Positions 51,802 to 61,615 of a stretch of 64,000 bases of DNA are shown piece after piece. Under the pieces are notes generated by a model. The model did not search any database and was not told the DNA's origin. It was given only the letters and a program-made list of their open reading frames with translations. The stretch's first letter is position 1. Each line of letters starts with the position of its first letter. This DNA is from JAPHTQ01 sp050299175. Lineage in GTDB: Bacteria; Pseudomonadota; Gammaproteobacteria; Thiohalomonadales; Thiohalomonadaceae. The translations under genes were made by a program, and so were the position numbers. The stretch is from the NCBI GenBank assembly GCA_050299175.1, contig JBNKVM010000082.1, forward strand, positions 118,642 through 182,641, read 5' to 3'.

Positions 51802-51830
51802 AAAAAAGCCCCGCATTGCGGGGCTTTTTT
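51802..51830. terminator. bidirectional intrinsic terminator
   Basis: AAAAAAGCCCCGC-ATT-GCGGGGCTTTTTT: strong stem with A and T tracts on both sides, between convergent genes. Confidence 0.92.
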
Positions 51831-51849
51831 GTTTCTGCCGATAATGGTT

Positions 51850-52338
51850 TTAGCGGTTGCCGCCGTAGACGTAGCGGGAGAAGGCGGCCATGTCCTGGCT
51901 GAGGTGGCGGAACAACTGGTCCAGACTGACAATGGCGTCTTCCAGGATGTTTACCGCGATAAATGGGTGTTCAACGCGCAGGCGCTGATACATCACCTTG
52001 CTCAGGCGGATCAGGCGGGTGTTGTCGGTCATAGCGATGATGCGCACCGAGCGCGGCTGACTGTCGAAGAAGGACATGGAGCCGATCATACCGCCGGACT
52101 TGGCGCGGCCGACCTCGACCATATCGCTGCCGGATTGCTGGAACAGGGCGGCCTCGCCTTCGACTACGAAGTAGAGCGCTTCGCCGACTTCGCCGATGTC
52201 GGCGATGATCTCATTTTTTTTGAACCGAACCTCTTCGGTGAACTCCAACAGGGTCTGGATCTCGCGCGGGGTCATCGCCTCGCAGAGATATTGCTGGTTA
52301 AGGAATTCATTCAAATTGATGTGTTTGCCTTCGACCAT
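51850..52338 (-). CDS. cyclic nucleotide-binding-domain protein without HTH
   Basis: 162 residues: a single cNMP-binding beta-roll (IIADIGEVGEALYFVVEGEAALF, GMIGSMSFFDSQPRSVRIIAMTDNTRLIRLS) with the PRSVR phosphate-binding cassette, then a C-terminal helix. No DNA-binding domain, so it is not a CRP-type activator. Possibly a cAMP or c-di-GMP sensor or protein-interaction module. Convergent to ccsA. Confidence 0.85.
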   Translation of the reverse strand: MVEGKHINLNEFLNQQYLCEAMTPREIQTLLEFTEEVRFKKNEIIADIGEVGEALYFVVEGEAALFQQSGSDMVEVGRAKSGGMIGSMSFFDSQPRSVRIIAMTDNTRLIRLSKVMYQRLRVEHPFIAVNILEDAIVSLDQLFRHLSQDMAAFSRYVYGGNR

Positions 52339-52497
52339 GTCAGACCCTCATTCATGTAATTGTTATGCGCTTAGCATAATCCACCTGCGCCATACATAAA
52401 AGGGCGCCGTCCGCGGTGGGCAGTATTCTGAGCATCGGTTATAGTAGCCAAAACCAAGCAGCCGCCCGACGGCTGGATAAAAATCTGGAGGATGAAT

Positions 52498-53130
52498 ATG
52501 CGTAAATTAAGTGCGGCTTTTTTGCTCGCGTTAACGGCTTTCTGCTTTAGCGGTGGCGCCGTAGCCGAAGACTTTGTTGTCGGTCAGGACTACGTAAAGC
52601 TTTCTACACCGGTTCCTGCCGCAGGTCCGGGTAAGGTACAGGTGGTGGAGCTGTTCTGGTACGGCTGCCCTCACTGTTACGATTTCGAACCGGTGCTGGG
52701 TGGTTGGTTGGAAGACAAACCGGCCAATGTCGAATTCGTTCGTATCCCGGCTATTTTCAATAATCCTCGCTGGAAACTACATGCTCAGGCCTACTACACC
52801 GCAGAGGTGCTGGAGATCATGGACAAGTTCCATAAGCCGTTCTTCGATGCAATGCAGCGAAAACGCCAGCGTATGGCCAACAAGGAAGAGATTGGCAAGT
52901 TCTTTGAGCAGCTCGATGTGGATGCCAAGACCTTCGACGACGCCTTTGAATCCTTTGCCGTGCAGGCCAAGGTACGCCGCGCCGCAGACCTGACCCGCCA
53001 GTATGGCATTAGCGGTGTGCCGACGGTGATCGTCAACGGCAAGTATCGACTGGAAGCAGAACTGGCTCGGAGTTATGAGCGCATGACTCGTATTATGAAT
53101 GCGCTGATTGCCCAGGAATCAAAACAGTAA
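52498..53130 (+). CDS. dsbA: thiol:disulfide interchange protein DsbA
   Basis: 210 residues from ATG 52498, with GGAGG six bases upstream; the ATG at 52492 touches that site. Signal peptide (1-22) and the catalytic FWYGCPHCYDFEP motif near residue 55, with the cis-Pro loop GISGVPTVIVNGKYR near 165. Periplasmic dithiol oxidase that introduces disulfides, required before heme attachment by the System II machinery just upstream. Cytochrome and Dsb clustering is common in this lineage. Confidence 0.95.
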   Translation: MRKLSAAFLLALTAFCFSGGAVAEDFVVGQDYVKLSTPVPAAGPGKVQVVELFWYGCPHCYDFEPVLGGWLEDKPANVEFVRIPAIFNNPRWKLHAQAYYTAEVLEIMDKFHKPFFDAMQRKRQRMANKEEIGKFFEQLDVDAKTFDDAFESFAVQAKVRRAADLTRQYGISGVPTVIVNGKYRLEAELARSYERMTRIMNALIAQESKQ

Positions 53131-53250
53131 CATTTTGTGTCTTCGCACCCTGAGTCTCCCTTGCAAGACTCAGGGCACGCTCCTGATGATGAAGCCACAG
53201 TTGGAGTTCGGCGCATTGCAGCACACTCGCTAATTTTCGCGTGGCTTCTA
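53131..53250. repeat. palindromic intergenic repeat, possible copy 4
   Basis: A 10-bp perfect hairpin CCCTGAGTCT / AGACTCAGGG (53148-53175) is followed by GAAGCCAC (53191) and GTGGCTTC (53241-53248) inverted arms. The CTTCGCACCC start and GGGCACGCTCC segment resemble copy 2. Between dsbA and the acetolactate synthase gene. Confidence 0.4.
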
Positions 53251-53283
53251 GACTAGATAAAAAGAGGTTCAGCGAGGGCATCG

Positions 53284-54915
53284 ATGAAAGCGGCAGAGTT
53301 GTTCGTCCGTTGTCTGGAAAACGAAAAGACCAAGTATGTCTTTGGTATTCCGGGTGAAGAAAATCTCGACGTGATGGATGCACTGCTCGATTCTTCGATT
53401 CAGTTCGTCCTTACCCGGCACGAGCAGGGTGCCGCCTTTATGGCCGATGTCTATGGCCGCCTCACCGGGCGTGCCGGGGTCTGTCTCGCTACCCTCGGTC
53501 CCGGTGCTACCAACTTAATCACTGGCGTGGCCGACGCCAACATGGACCATGCCCCGGTAGTCGCGATTGCCGGGCAGGCCGATACCAATCGGCTGCATAA
53601 GGAGTCGCACCAGGTACTCGACTTGGAGCAGATGTTCCAGCCGGTTACCAAGTATTCTTCCCGCCTGCTCACCCCGAACACCATCCCGGAAGTGGTGCGC
53701 AAGGCGTTCAAGCTGGCACAGACTGAAAAGACCGGTGCCAGCTTTATCGAATTCCCTGAAAACGTCGCCGAGATGGAAGTGCATGATCACCCGCTTCCGG
53801 TGAAGAACCCGATGTTGCCGGAGCCAGCGACCGATCAAATCGAACGCGCGGCCCAGGCGATCTCCAATGCCAATGCGCCGATGATTCTGGCGGGTAATGG
53901 GGTAATTCGCGCCAAGGCGTGGCAGCAGTTGGTCGATTTTGCCGAGCGGCTTAACATCCCGGTGGCCAATACTTTCATGGCCAAAGGGGTCATGCCGTTC
54001 AAGCACCCGTTGGCTCTCGGTAGCGCCGGTTTGCAGGCCAAGGATTTCATCCACTGTGGCTTTGAAGGGGCAGATGTGATCATCTGCATCGGCTACGACC
54101 TGGTGGAGTATCACCCCCATCTGTGGCATCCGAGCCGCGACCGCATCATCATCCATATCGATACCATGCCCGCCGAGGTGGATGCGTATTACACGGTGAA
54201 GGTCGGGGTGGTAGGCGACATCAAACACGCCCTGTTGCGTATCGGCGAACTGGCGACGCCACATCAGGGGCATCGCATGCGCTCCCTGCGCGAGGCGCTG
54301 GTGAAGGAGATGAACGCCTGCAGCAAGGACGACGGTTTTCCGGTCAAACCGCAGAAGATTATCTGGGACCTGCGCACCGCGATGGATATGGAAGACATCG
54401 CCATCTGCGACGTCGGTGCGCACAAGATGTGGATGGCGCGGATGTTCCGCTGCGAGGTGCCCAATACCTGCATCATCTCCAACGGTTTCGCCAGCATGGG
54501 CATCGCCCTGCCGGGGGCTATCGCTGCCAAGCTGGCACTACCCGAGCGCAAGGTGGTGGCGGTGACCGGCGACGCGGGTTTCCTGATGAACGTGCAGGAG
54601 CTGGAGACTGCGGTGCGGCTAAAGACCCCCATCGTGGTGCTGATCTGGAACGACAGTGGCTATGGGCTGATTAAGTGGAAACAGATGAACCAGTTTGGTC
54701 GCATCTCCCATGTCGATTTCGAAAACCCCGATTTCGTCAAACTGGCCGAGTCCTTTGGCGCGGTCGGAGTGCGGGTAGAGAGCACCGCAGAGTTGCTGCC
54801 TACCTTGAGAAAGGCCCTGGAAAGCGATAGCGTTACAGTCATTGATTGTCCGGTCGATTATGGGGAGAACCTCAAACTCACCGCTGCCCTGGGTGAGATG
54901 ATCTGTCCGGTCTGA
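53284..54915 (+). CDS. acetolactate synthase, catabolic (AlsS-like) type
   Basis: 543 residues. A ThDP enzyme that condenses two pyruvates to acetolactate. It has the N-terminal GIPGEENLDVMDAL, catalytic Glu in RHEQGAAFMA, and the ThDP/Mg motif VTGDAGFLMNVQELETAV near residue 420 followed by WNDSGYG. The FAD-binding residues of the anabolic enzyme are hard to see, and no small regulatory subunit gene is adjacent, favouring the catabolic AlsS type. Related TPP enzymes cannot be fully excluded. Confidence 0.85.
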   Translation: MKAAELFVRCLENEKTKYVFGIPGEENLDVMDALLDSSIQFVLTRHEQGAAFMADVYGRLTGRAGVCLATLGPGATNLITGVADANMDHAPVVAIAGQADTNRLHKESHQVLDLEQMFQPVTKYSSRLLTPNTIPEVVRKAFKLAQTEKTGASFIEFPENVAEMEVHDHPLPVKNPMLPEPATDQIERAAQAISNANAPMILAGNGVIRAKAWQQLVDFAERLNIPVANTFMAKGVMPFKHPLALGSAGLQAKDFIHCGFEGADVIICIGYDLVEYHPHLWHPSRDRIIIHIDTMPAEVDAYYTVKVGVVGDIKHALLRIGELATPHQGHRMRSLREALVKEMNACSKDDGFPVKPQKIIWDLRTAMDMEDIAICDVGAHKMWMARMFRCEVPNTCIISNGFASMGIALPGAIAAKLALPERKVVAVTGDAGFLMNVQELETAVRLKTPIVVLIWNDSGYGLIKWKQMNQFGRISHVDFENPDFVKLAESFGAVGVRVESTAELLPTLRKALESDSVTVIDCPVDYGENLKLTAALGEMICPV

Positions 54916-54935
54916 ACCTTTTTACGGAATCTCAA

Positions 54936-55721
54936 ATGGATAATGCACAGCTGTCCCCGGCAGGGGGCCAACGTCTGCGACTGCTTAGCTACAACGTCCA
55001 GGTTGGGATCAACAGCGTCTATCCGCACCACTACATCACCAAAAGCTGGAAACATCTGTTTCCTGCCAAGCACCGTTTCAAGACTCTCGACAGGATTGCA
55101 GATGTGTTGCGCAGCTATGATGTGGTTGGTCTGCAGGAGCTCGATTCGGGCAGTCACCGTACCAACTATGTCGACCTGACTGAGTACCTTGCCAACAAGG
55201 CGGAGTTTCCATTCTGGTATCACCAGACTAACCGTAATCTCGGTAAGCTGGCGCAGCACGGTAACGGCTTGTTGAGCAAGGCACGTCCTACCGAGATCAG
55301 CGAACACAAATTACCGGGAATGATCCCGGGACGAGGAGCGCTGATGGTGCGCTACGGTCACGGCGACAACTCACTGGTGGTGATTATGCTGCACCTGGCG
55401 TTGGGACCGAGGGCCCGTGCCAGACAGCTTTCCTACATTTCCGATCTGGTCTGCGCCTATCCCCATGTGATCGTGATGGGTGACATGAACTGCCCTCCCG
55501 ACAGTGCCGAGATGCGACGTTTTTTTCGTGATACCTGCCTGCGCGAACCGGAAGAGGAGTTTCATACCTTCCCCAGTTGGCGTCCGGAGCGCAACATCGA
55601 CCATATTCTGGTCAGCCCATCTATTGAAGTGATGCAGTGCAGCGTGTTGAGTCACGCTCATTCTGATCATCTACCGATTGCCATGGAGGTCGCGTTGCCC
55701 GAAGGGCTGACGCTGGTGTGA
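54936..55721 (+). CDS. endonuclease/exonuclease/phosphatase-family protein
   Basis: 261 residues. EEP-fold motifs: LLSYNVQVG, VVGLQELDSGSHRTN, HGNGLLSK, VIVMGDMNCPP, and the C-terminal SHAHSDHLPIAMEV (Asp-His pair). Metal-dependent phosphoesterase acting on nucleic acid, phospholipid or inositol-type substrates; target not determinable. No signal peptide. Followed six bases later by a diguanylate cyclase gene. Confidence 0.88.
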   Translation: MDNAQLSPAGGQRLRLLSYNVQVGINSVYPHHYITKSWKHLFPAKHRFKTLDRIADVLRSYDVVGLQELDSGSHRTNYVDLTEYLANKAEFPFWYHQTNRNLGKLAQHGNGLLSKARPTEISEHKLPGMIPGRGALMVRYGHGDNSLVVIMLHLALGPRARARQLSYISDLVCAYPHVIVMGDMNCPPDSAEMRRFFRDTCLREPEEEFHTFPSWRPERNIDHILVSPSIEVMQCSVLSHAHSDHLPIAMEVALPEGLTLV

Positions 55722-55727
55722 GCAGCG

Positions 55728-57542
55728 ATGAGCGACGACGAACTGCAAAACTGGAAGAGCAAATACTACGACGCCCTCGGTGAACTGGAGGCGAAAGAGA
55801 AGGCCTGGGCAGAGAGTGAACAGATCCTGCGTACCGGGCTGAGTCGCCTGACCCTGGCAGCCGACACCAGCAACGATGTGCTTAATCGGCAACTGGAGCG
55901 ACTACGTAATCTGTTACGCGGCGGCAGCAATGAACGTGAACTGCGCGGCCTGCTCGATTCCATCTCTCAATCCATTCTTAAACTCGATGAACAGCGCAAA
56001 AGCGTGCAGCGTCTGCCGCGCCCCGGTGAGTTACTGGAAGAGGCGCTGGGCCGGATCGAATTCCCCCGCGGCATGGGACATCGGGCCAAGGCGGTACAAA
56101 AGAAGTTGTTACAGGCAGAGGGCGGCGATCATCAATCTCTGATCAAGGAATTCGTTGACCTGATCATGGAGGCATTGCGCTGGGTCGAAGGCGAAGCGGG
56201 CGAGGTTGTGCCACCAGCGGTGAGTGAGAGCAGCGAAAAGCGCGGTCTGTTGGGTAAGTTGCTAGCCCGCGAAGAGAAGAGCGTTAAAGCGGAGTTGCCC
56301 ACAGAAGAAGATAAGTTAAATGTTGCGCGGAATCTGCTGCAGGAACTGGTTGAGGGATTGATCGAGCAGGCGGATCGACGGGAGCTGATGTTGCAACGTA
56401 TCGAGCGCGGCAACCATGAAAGTCAGCTCTATGCGCTGGGGCGTGAATTGATCAATAGCCTCAAGCCGGTGTTGAGTAACGCACCGACACCGGTAGCGAC
56501 GGAAAACCTCTCATCGCATGAGATTTTGCTGCGCCTGATCGAACGTATCGATGTCCCTGCACGACTGGCAGAGAAGGTGGTGGCGATCAAGGAGCTGCTG
56601 GCCGCTGCCGATGATGCGCATACCGAACAGGCGATTCGCGCCATCGCCGATCTGATCAGTGAAATGCGTTCTCAGGTGCAGGATGAGAAGAGCGAGATCG
56701 AGACGTTCCTCAAACAGATGAGCGAACGACTGCAGGAGATCGACAGCACCTTCCAGGAGAATGTGCTCAATCAGCGGGAGTCGTTTAGCGAAGGCAAGGA
56801 ACTGGATAGTGCGGTCAAGGAGCAGGTGCAGGGAATCGAAGACTCGGTAAGCATGGCCCAGGATATCACCTCGCTGAAACAGGCTGTGCAGCAGCGGGTT
56901 GAGACCATTCGTAATCACATGCAGGAGTTTCGTGCCGCCGAGGAGCAGCGTCTTGCCACGGCGGAACAGCAGGTAGAGCAGCTGACCAGCAAGCTAAACA
57001 GTGCGCAGAAAGAGTCGGACAAGCTGCGCCAGCGGATCAAAAAAGAGCGGGATATGGCGATGGTCGATCCGCTCACCGGCATCCCCAATCGCTTTGCCTA
57101 CAATGAACGACTGGCGCAGGAGGTCGCACGCTGGAAGCGCTACAAAAATCCGTTGGTGCTCTCGGTGTGGGACGTCGATAACTTCAAACGGATTAACGAC
57201 AACTATGGTCACCAGGCAGGGGATAAGGTGCTGACGGTGATCGCCCGTTTGTTTCAGGACAAGGTGCGCGAGACCGATTTTGCCGCCCGTTTCGGCGGAG
57301 AGGAGTTCGTGCTGTTGCTGCCGGAGACGGATATGGAGCAGGCCAGCGTGGTCGCCGAGCATATCCGCCAGAGTGTGGAAGCGTGTGAATTTCACTACCG
57401 TGGTAACCCTGTACCAATCACCATCTCCTGCGGTTTGAGCGAATTTCGCGAGGGAGATAACCCGGAACAGGTATTTGCCCGGGCCGATGCGGCGTTGTAT
57501 AAAGCCAAGGAGAATGGTCGGAATCAGTGCAGGAGTGCCTGA
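55728..57542 (+). CDS. soluble diguanylate cyclase with long coiled-coil N-terminus
   Basis: 604 residues without TM. The first ~430 residues are highly helical and charged with heptad-like stretches. The GGDEF domain starts near residue 440 (DPLTGIPNRFAY) with active site ARFGGEEFVLLLPE and an RETD inhibitory site five residues before it. It synthesises c-di-GMP and is product-inhibited. Because the sensory part is coiled-coil only, it may be activated by a partner or by oligomerisation. Six bases after the EEP gene and 39 bp before another cyclase gene. Confidence 0.93.
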   Translation: MSDDELQNWKSKYYDALGELEAKEKAWAESEQILRTGLSRLTLAADTSNDVLNRQLERLRNLLRGGSNERELRGLLDSISQSILKLDEQRKSVQRLPRPGELLEEALGRIEFPRGMGHRAKAVQKKLLQAEGGDHQSLIKEFVDLIMEALRWVEGEAGEVVPPAVSESSEKRGLLGKLLAREEKSVKAELPTEEDKLNVARNLLQELVEGLIEQADRRELMLQRIERGNHESQLYALGRELINSLKPVLSNAPTPVATENLSSHEILLRLIERIDVPARLAEKVVAIKELLAAADDAHTEQAIRAIADLISEMRSQVQDEKSEIETFLKQMSERLQEIDSTFQENVLNQRESFSEGKELDSAVKEQVQGIEDSVSMAQDITSLKQAVQQRVETIRNHMQEFRAAEEQRLATAEQQVEQLTSKLNSAQKESDKLRQRIKKERDMAMVDPLTGIPNRFAYNERLAQEVARWKRYKNPLVLSVWDVDNFKRINDNYGHQAGDKVLTVIARLFQDKVRETDFAARFGGEEFVLLLPETDMEQASVVAEHIRQSVEACEFHYRGNPVPITISCGLSEFREGDNPEQVFARADAALYKAKENGRNQCRSA

Positions 57543-57581
57543 TACTGCAACCCTCTACGGCGATGATGCGTTTGATATGAG

Positions 57582-58682
57582 ATGAAAAAGGCCTCTTCAA
57601 ATCCTTTACTGTTGCCTAACCCCTTTGACCGGGGCAGTAATGACTTCTGGCGGGTCAGGTTGTTCAGTGCCTATTTGGTACTGACACTGCTGGTGTTCGG
57701 CTTTTTCGCTATTTACAACTTTGCCGTAGCCAATCTTTACGCAAACGGTGTGGCGGATGTCATCGGTCTGTTGCTGGGATTTATCACCATCGCCGATTAT
57801 CGCTTCAACCAGAAGGTGGAACGCACTTCCTGGTTTGTGGTGCTCAATGTGATGTTGCTAACTCTTGCCATTATCTTCATTTCGGCCAAGGACTTCGGCA
57901 TTCTGATGTGGTCGGTTTTTACGCCTATTTTTGCCTTTTTCCTTCTCGGCTTACGTCGTGGGTTTCAGATTACCCTGGTTTTTTACGCCATCCTCATGAC
58001 ACACCTGTTCATGGTGCTGGGTAGTCAGGTCAATGCGCACCTGTTGGTAGAGTTTGTTGCCGTGTCGTTGGCGCTGTGCGGTGTTATCTATTACTACGAG
58101 CTGAACCGTGAGGTCACCTACGATCTAATTCATCGAGCCTCGATGGAGGACGCGTTAACTGGCCTCTACAATCGCCGCTGGTTTAACAAACGTTTCGATA
58201 GTGAATACCTGCGTGCAAGGCGGGATGGGCGCCCGTTCTATTTCTTCATCATGGATATCGATCGCTTCAAACGTTACAACGATACCAACGGTCACGACAT
58301 GGGTGATAAAGTGCTGCGGCGAATCGCCGAGGTGTTGGCCGAGAGTATGCGTCGCTCCGGTGACGAAACCTTCCGCCTGGGAGGAGAGGAGTTTGGCGGC
58401 ATCATCAACAGCGACAGCACGGAAGAGGCGCTGGCGCACGTGGAGAAGATTCGCCGTGATATCGAGGCGCTGGATATCGAAATCGCGCCGGGCAGCGGCC
58501 AGGTGGTAACTGCCAGTTTCGGTGTCTCGGCCACCCAGCCCGATGAAAATATCCGTACCACCGAGGTTTACCGGGTTACCGATCAGGCGCTTTATCGAGC
58601 CAAGGAGGAGGGGCGTAATCGGGTCGTAATGGAACAACTCGGAGCTGAATCTTCGCTGGAAAGCACGTCGTTCAATAGCTGA
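57582..58682 (+). CDS. membrane-anchored diguanylate cyclase
   Basis: 366 residues. Five to six TM helices (about 20-190) without an obvious periplasmic domain, then a GGDEF domain starting at MEDALTGLYNRRWFNK. Active site FRLGGEEFGGIINSD and inhibitory RSGD site are intact, so the cyclase should be active and feedback-controlled. It lies between another cyclase and a CDF transporter gene and may share a transcript with both. Confidence 0.93.
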   Translation: MKKASSNPLLLPNPFDRGSNDFWRVRLFSAYLVLTLLVFGFFAIYNFAVANLYANGVADVIGLLLGFITIADYRFNQKVERTSWFVVLNVMLLTLAIIFISAKDFGILMWSVFTPIFAFFLLGLRRGFQITLVFYAILMTHLFMVLGSQVNAHLLVEFVAVSLALCGVIYYYELNREVTYDLIHRASMEDALTGLYNRRWFNKRFDSEYLRARRDGRPFYFFIMDIDRFKRYNDTNGHDMGDKVLRRIAEVLAESMRRSGDETFRLGGEEFGGIINSDSTEEALAHVEKIRRDIEALDIEIAPGSGQVVTASFGVSATQPDENIRTTEVYRVTDQALYRAKEEGRNRVVMEQLGAESSLESTSFNS

Positions 58683-58693
58683 ATTATTGAAGG

Positions 58694-59569
58694 ATGAGCG
58701 GTCACCATTCCCATACACAGGATAACGAACCACGCTTGCTGCGTGCGCTTTTATTGATCGCTATCTTTATGGTGGTCGAGGTTGTCGGCGGCATTCTCTC
58801 TGGCTCCCTTGCTCTGCTTGCCGATGCGGGCCACATGCTGACAGACGCGGCTTCGCTGGCGCTGGCCTGGGGTGCATCACACGTTGGCAAAAGACCTGCT
58901 GACTCCCTGCGTACCTATGGCTATCAACGGCTACAGATCCTCGCGGCCCTGATAAACGGCCTTGCCTTTATCGCCCTGGTGGTCTGGATCGGCTACGAGG
59001 CGATTCAGCGCCTGTCAGAACCGGTGCCGGTTCAGGGCGGCATGATGCTGGGTGTTGCTGCCGTTGGCCTGGCAGTTAATATCATCGTCTTCTTTATCCT
59101 CCACGGCGGCCATCAGCACGATCTCAATCTGCGTGGTGCCATGGTTCACGTGCTGGGCGATCTGCTCGGCTCTGTCGCCGCCATCATCGCTGCAGTGGTG
59201 ATTTTGTTAAGTGGCTGGATGCCCATCGATCCATTGTTGTCGATCCTGGTGGCGTTACTGATCCTGCGTAGCGCCTGGTTTGTGGTCAGGCAGTCCGCGC
59301 ATATCCTGCTCGAAGGAACGCCGGAAGACGTCGATGTGGAGCTGTTGCGGCGTACGATTACAGAGAGCATCGATGAGGTGCGCGATGTGCACCATGTTCA
59401 TGTCTGGTCACTGACGCCTGAGAGGCCGCTACTCTCTATGCATGTCACGGTAAAAAACACCGACTGTTGTGCCGAAGTGCTGGTGAAGGTGAAACAGATT
59501 CTGGTGGAGCACTTTGGTATCGAGCACTCAACCGTACAAGTTGAGACGGGGGGATGTGCGGATCACTGA
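58694..59569 (+). CDS. cation diffusion facilitator (Zn/Cd exporter family)
   Basis: 291 residues with six TMs. Metal-site motifs are HMLTD in TM2 (ADAGHMLTD) and HVLGD in TM5, the HxxxD/HxxxD pair typical of zinc-transporting CDFs such as ZitB. A His-rich start (SGHHSHTQD) and a cytoplasmic C-terminal domain (about 205-285) with DVHHVHVWSL and a terminal CCAE/GGCADH are present. Exports Zn or similar divalent metals by proton antiport. Confidence 0.93.
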   Translation: MSGHHSHTQDNEPRLLRALLLIAIFMVVEVVGGILSGSLALLADAGHMLTDAASLALAWGASHVGKRPADSLRTYGYQRLQILAALINGLAFIALVVWIGYEAIQRLSEPVPVQGGMMLGVAAVGLAVNIIVFFILHGGHQHDLNLRGAMVHVLGDLLGSVAAIIAAVVILLSGWMPIDPLLSILVALLILRSAWFVVRQSAHILLEGTPEDVDVELLRRTITESIDEVRDVHHVHVWSLTPERPLLSMHVTVKNTDCCAEVLVKVKQILVEHFGIEHSTVQVETGGCADH

Positions 59570-59706
59570 GATTGCGTCCGAGGCTCCTGACTCAAGCCAT
59601 TCCTGGCCCTCGCCTTTCAGGCCGCCGTCGCTATGCCCCGGCGTTCAAATCCCTTAAAGCACAAGTTGTGTGGTGCTATGGGAAAGTAGGAAGATGTTAA
59701 TTGAAA

Positions 59707-59783
<77 letters not shown>

Positions 59784-60033
59784 GTGAGGGGCACAAGGAT
59801 ACCGGGCAACGGCGATGGCGTCCACAAACCTGTGGGGTCGCCGTGCCGGGATATCTGCAAAACAATTCACAGGCCTTTTACACGGAATTTACCCCGCGCA
59901 GAACTTAACGATATACTTATCCACTCCCGCGCTATCGAACCTTTGAACAACCCCCATGCGGCAGAAAGAGTGCCCCGATTGGTCTAAGGTGAGTAAGCGC
60001 CAGATTTCCCCTCAATCATTTTAGGAGTTCACT

Positions 60034-60549
60034 GTGGACAAACTGGAAACTCGTACTGGTATGCGCGCTGCGATGGCGTCTTGTGCCGCGGTTCTGCTGC
60101 TTGGTCTGGCCGGCTGTTCCGGCAACGATGGCGCAGAAACCATGAGCGCTGCCGAAATCGATAAACTTATCGCCCCTGTTGGCCAGCTCAATACCGGCGC
60201 CCCTATCACTGTTGATAGCATGGCTGCCGCGCCTACCGACTCTGTGGCCGCGCCTGCGGAGAATACTGAAGCGACGACTGCCGCCCCCGCTGCGGCACGT
60301 AGCGGCAAGCAGGTTTACGATACCACCTGTTTTGCCTGCCACGCCATCGGCGCTGCCGGTGCGCCCAAGTTTGGCGACAAGGCTGCCTGGGCGCCGCGTA
60401 TCGCACAGGGCATGGACACAATGGTTACCCACGCTATCAACGGCTTCCAGGGCCAGACCGGTGTTATGCCTGCGCGTGGTACCTGTGGTAACTGCTCTGA
60501 CGACGAGTTGAAGGCAGCGGTTCAATACATGGTGGACAACGCCAAGTAA
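60034..60549 (+). CDS. lipoprotein-type cytochrome c5
   Basis: 171 residues from GTG 60034 with GGAG upstream. The N-terminus has a lipobox (LAGC, Cys28), followed by an Ala/Thr/Pro-rich tether (about 55-90) and a cytochrome c5 domain with heme site CFACH, GAAGAPKFGDKAAWAPRIAQ, Met ligand GVMPARG and the c5-type GTCGNCSD disulfide pair. It would be tethered to the membrane and reach partners through the flexible linker. It shares the c5 core with the soluble form at 47 kb, so one may be a duplicate. Confidence 0.9.
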   Translation: MDKLETRTGMRAAMASCAAVLLLGLAGCSGNDGAETMSAAEIDKLIAPVGQLNTGAPITVDSMAAAPTDSVAAPAENTEATTAAPAAARSGKQVYDTTCFACHAIGAAGAPKFGDKAAWAPRIAQGMDTMVTHAINGFQGQTGVMPARGTCGNCSDDELKAAVQYMVDNAK

Positions 60550-60571
60550 ATCCTGCCGTTGGCGCAATTTT

Positions 60572-60599
60572 AAAAAGCCGGGCTGTGCCCGGCTTTTTT
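60572..60599. terminator. intrinsic terminator after lipoprotein cytochrome c5
   Basis: AAAAAGCCGGGC-TGT-GCCCGGCTTTTTT: strong stem with tracts on both sides. Confidence 0.92.
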
Positions 60600-60726
60600 G
60601 TGTCTATTCACCGCTGGTCGGGCTGCGTTTTAACTTACTTGAATGGTTGGTTATGGCTGCTAGGGTTAAGGAGAGCCATACCCGCTTTTCGGGTCCGGCA
60701 CTGGAAGACGTACCGGAGGTTCAGTT

Positions 60727-61497
60727 ATGGGTACACACATGGGCGTTCATTCTGCCTCCTCGCATCCGTTGCCAACCGTTCGCCGGGTCAACAGTGACAG
60801 CCCCTGGTTCTGGCTGGCCGCAGGTTGGCGAGATTTTGTTCGTGCTCCAGGGGTAAGCCTGTTGATTGGCTTACTGGTCACTGCGGCCATGCTGGCAGTG
60901 ATTACCCTGTTGCGTCCCAGTTCCTACCCGTTTCTTGCTGCCGGGGTCTTTGCCGCTGTGGTTTTCCTCGGTCCGGTTCTGGCGGTGGGGCTGTATGAGC
61001 TGAGTCGTCGTATCGAGCACCGTAAACCCGTTGGGCTGGCGCAGCTCCATTTTGGCTGGATGCGTAATGGTGGCGGTGTCATGACCGCGGGTGGAGTGCT
61101 GCTGTTTTTCATGCTGGTTTGGTACCTGTTGTCGGTGGTGGCGGGTGTGCTGTTGTTCGGAATGAATGCTGCGCCAGGCGCTGCAACTCGTATCGACAAT
61201 ATCGGTATGTTGGCGATCTTCTGTTCCGTAGGGTTTGTCATTATGGCCGGTATCTTTGTTCTGATGGTGGTCTCGGTGCCCATGTTGATCGACCGACCGG
61301 AGATCGACATTGTGACGGCTATGCAAAGTAGCATCGAGGCGGTAAAAACCAATCCCGGTGTCATGCTGCTATGGGCGATGCTAATCGTTCTGTTCACCGC
61401 GCTTGCCGTTGCGCCGTTATTCCTGGGATTGAGCATGGTGTTTCCCCTGCTGGCCTACTCCAGCTGGCATGCCTATCGTGATCTGATCGAGCACTAA
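60727..61497 (+). CDS. DUF2189-family membrane protein
   Basis: 256 residues, six TM helices. The N-terminal LAAGWRDFVRAPGVSLLIGLLV and the repeat-like C-terminal region with SIEAVKTNPGVMLLWAMLIV, ending WHAYRDLIEH, are the DUF2189 pattern. GGAGG lies before ATG 60727. Function unknown; often near cytochrome and oxidase genes in gammaproteobacteria, which fits the cytochrome c5 just upstream. Confidence 0.88.
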   Translation: MGTHMGVHSASSHPLPTVRRVNSDSPWFWLAAGWRDFVRAPGVSLLIGLLVTAAMLAVITLLRPSSYPFLAAGVFAAVVFLGPVLAVGLYELSRRIEHRKPVGLAQLHFGWMRNGGGVMTAGGVLLFFMLVWYLLSVVAGVLLFGMNAAPGAATRIDNIGMLAIFCSVGFVIMAGIFVLMVVSVPMLIDRPEIDIVTAMQSSIEAVKTNPGVMLLWAMLIVLFTALAVAPLFLGLSMVFPLLAYSSWHAYRDLIEH

Positions 61498-61615
61498 GTC
61501 ATTTCCTCTCCATACCCACTGGAAGCCCGATAGAAAATCGGGTCGACATGGGGCACTATTGTCGGAAAAAGGTGTTACGACACCCGGATATCATGCGGGT
61601 TAAGGAGAACCGACA

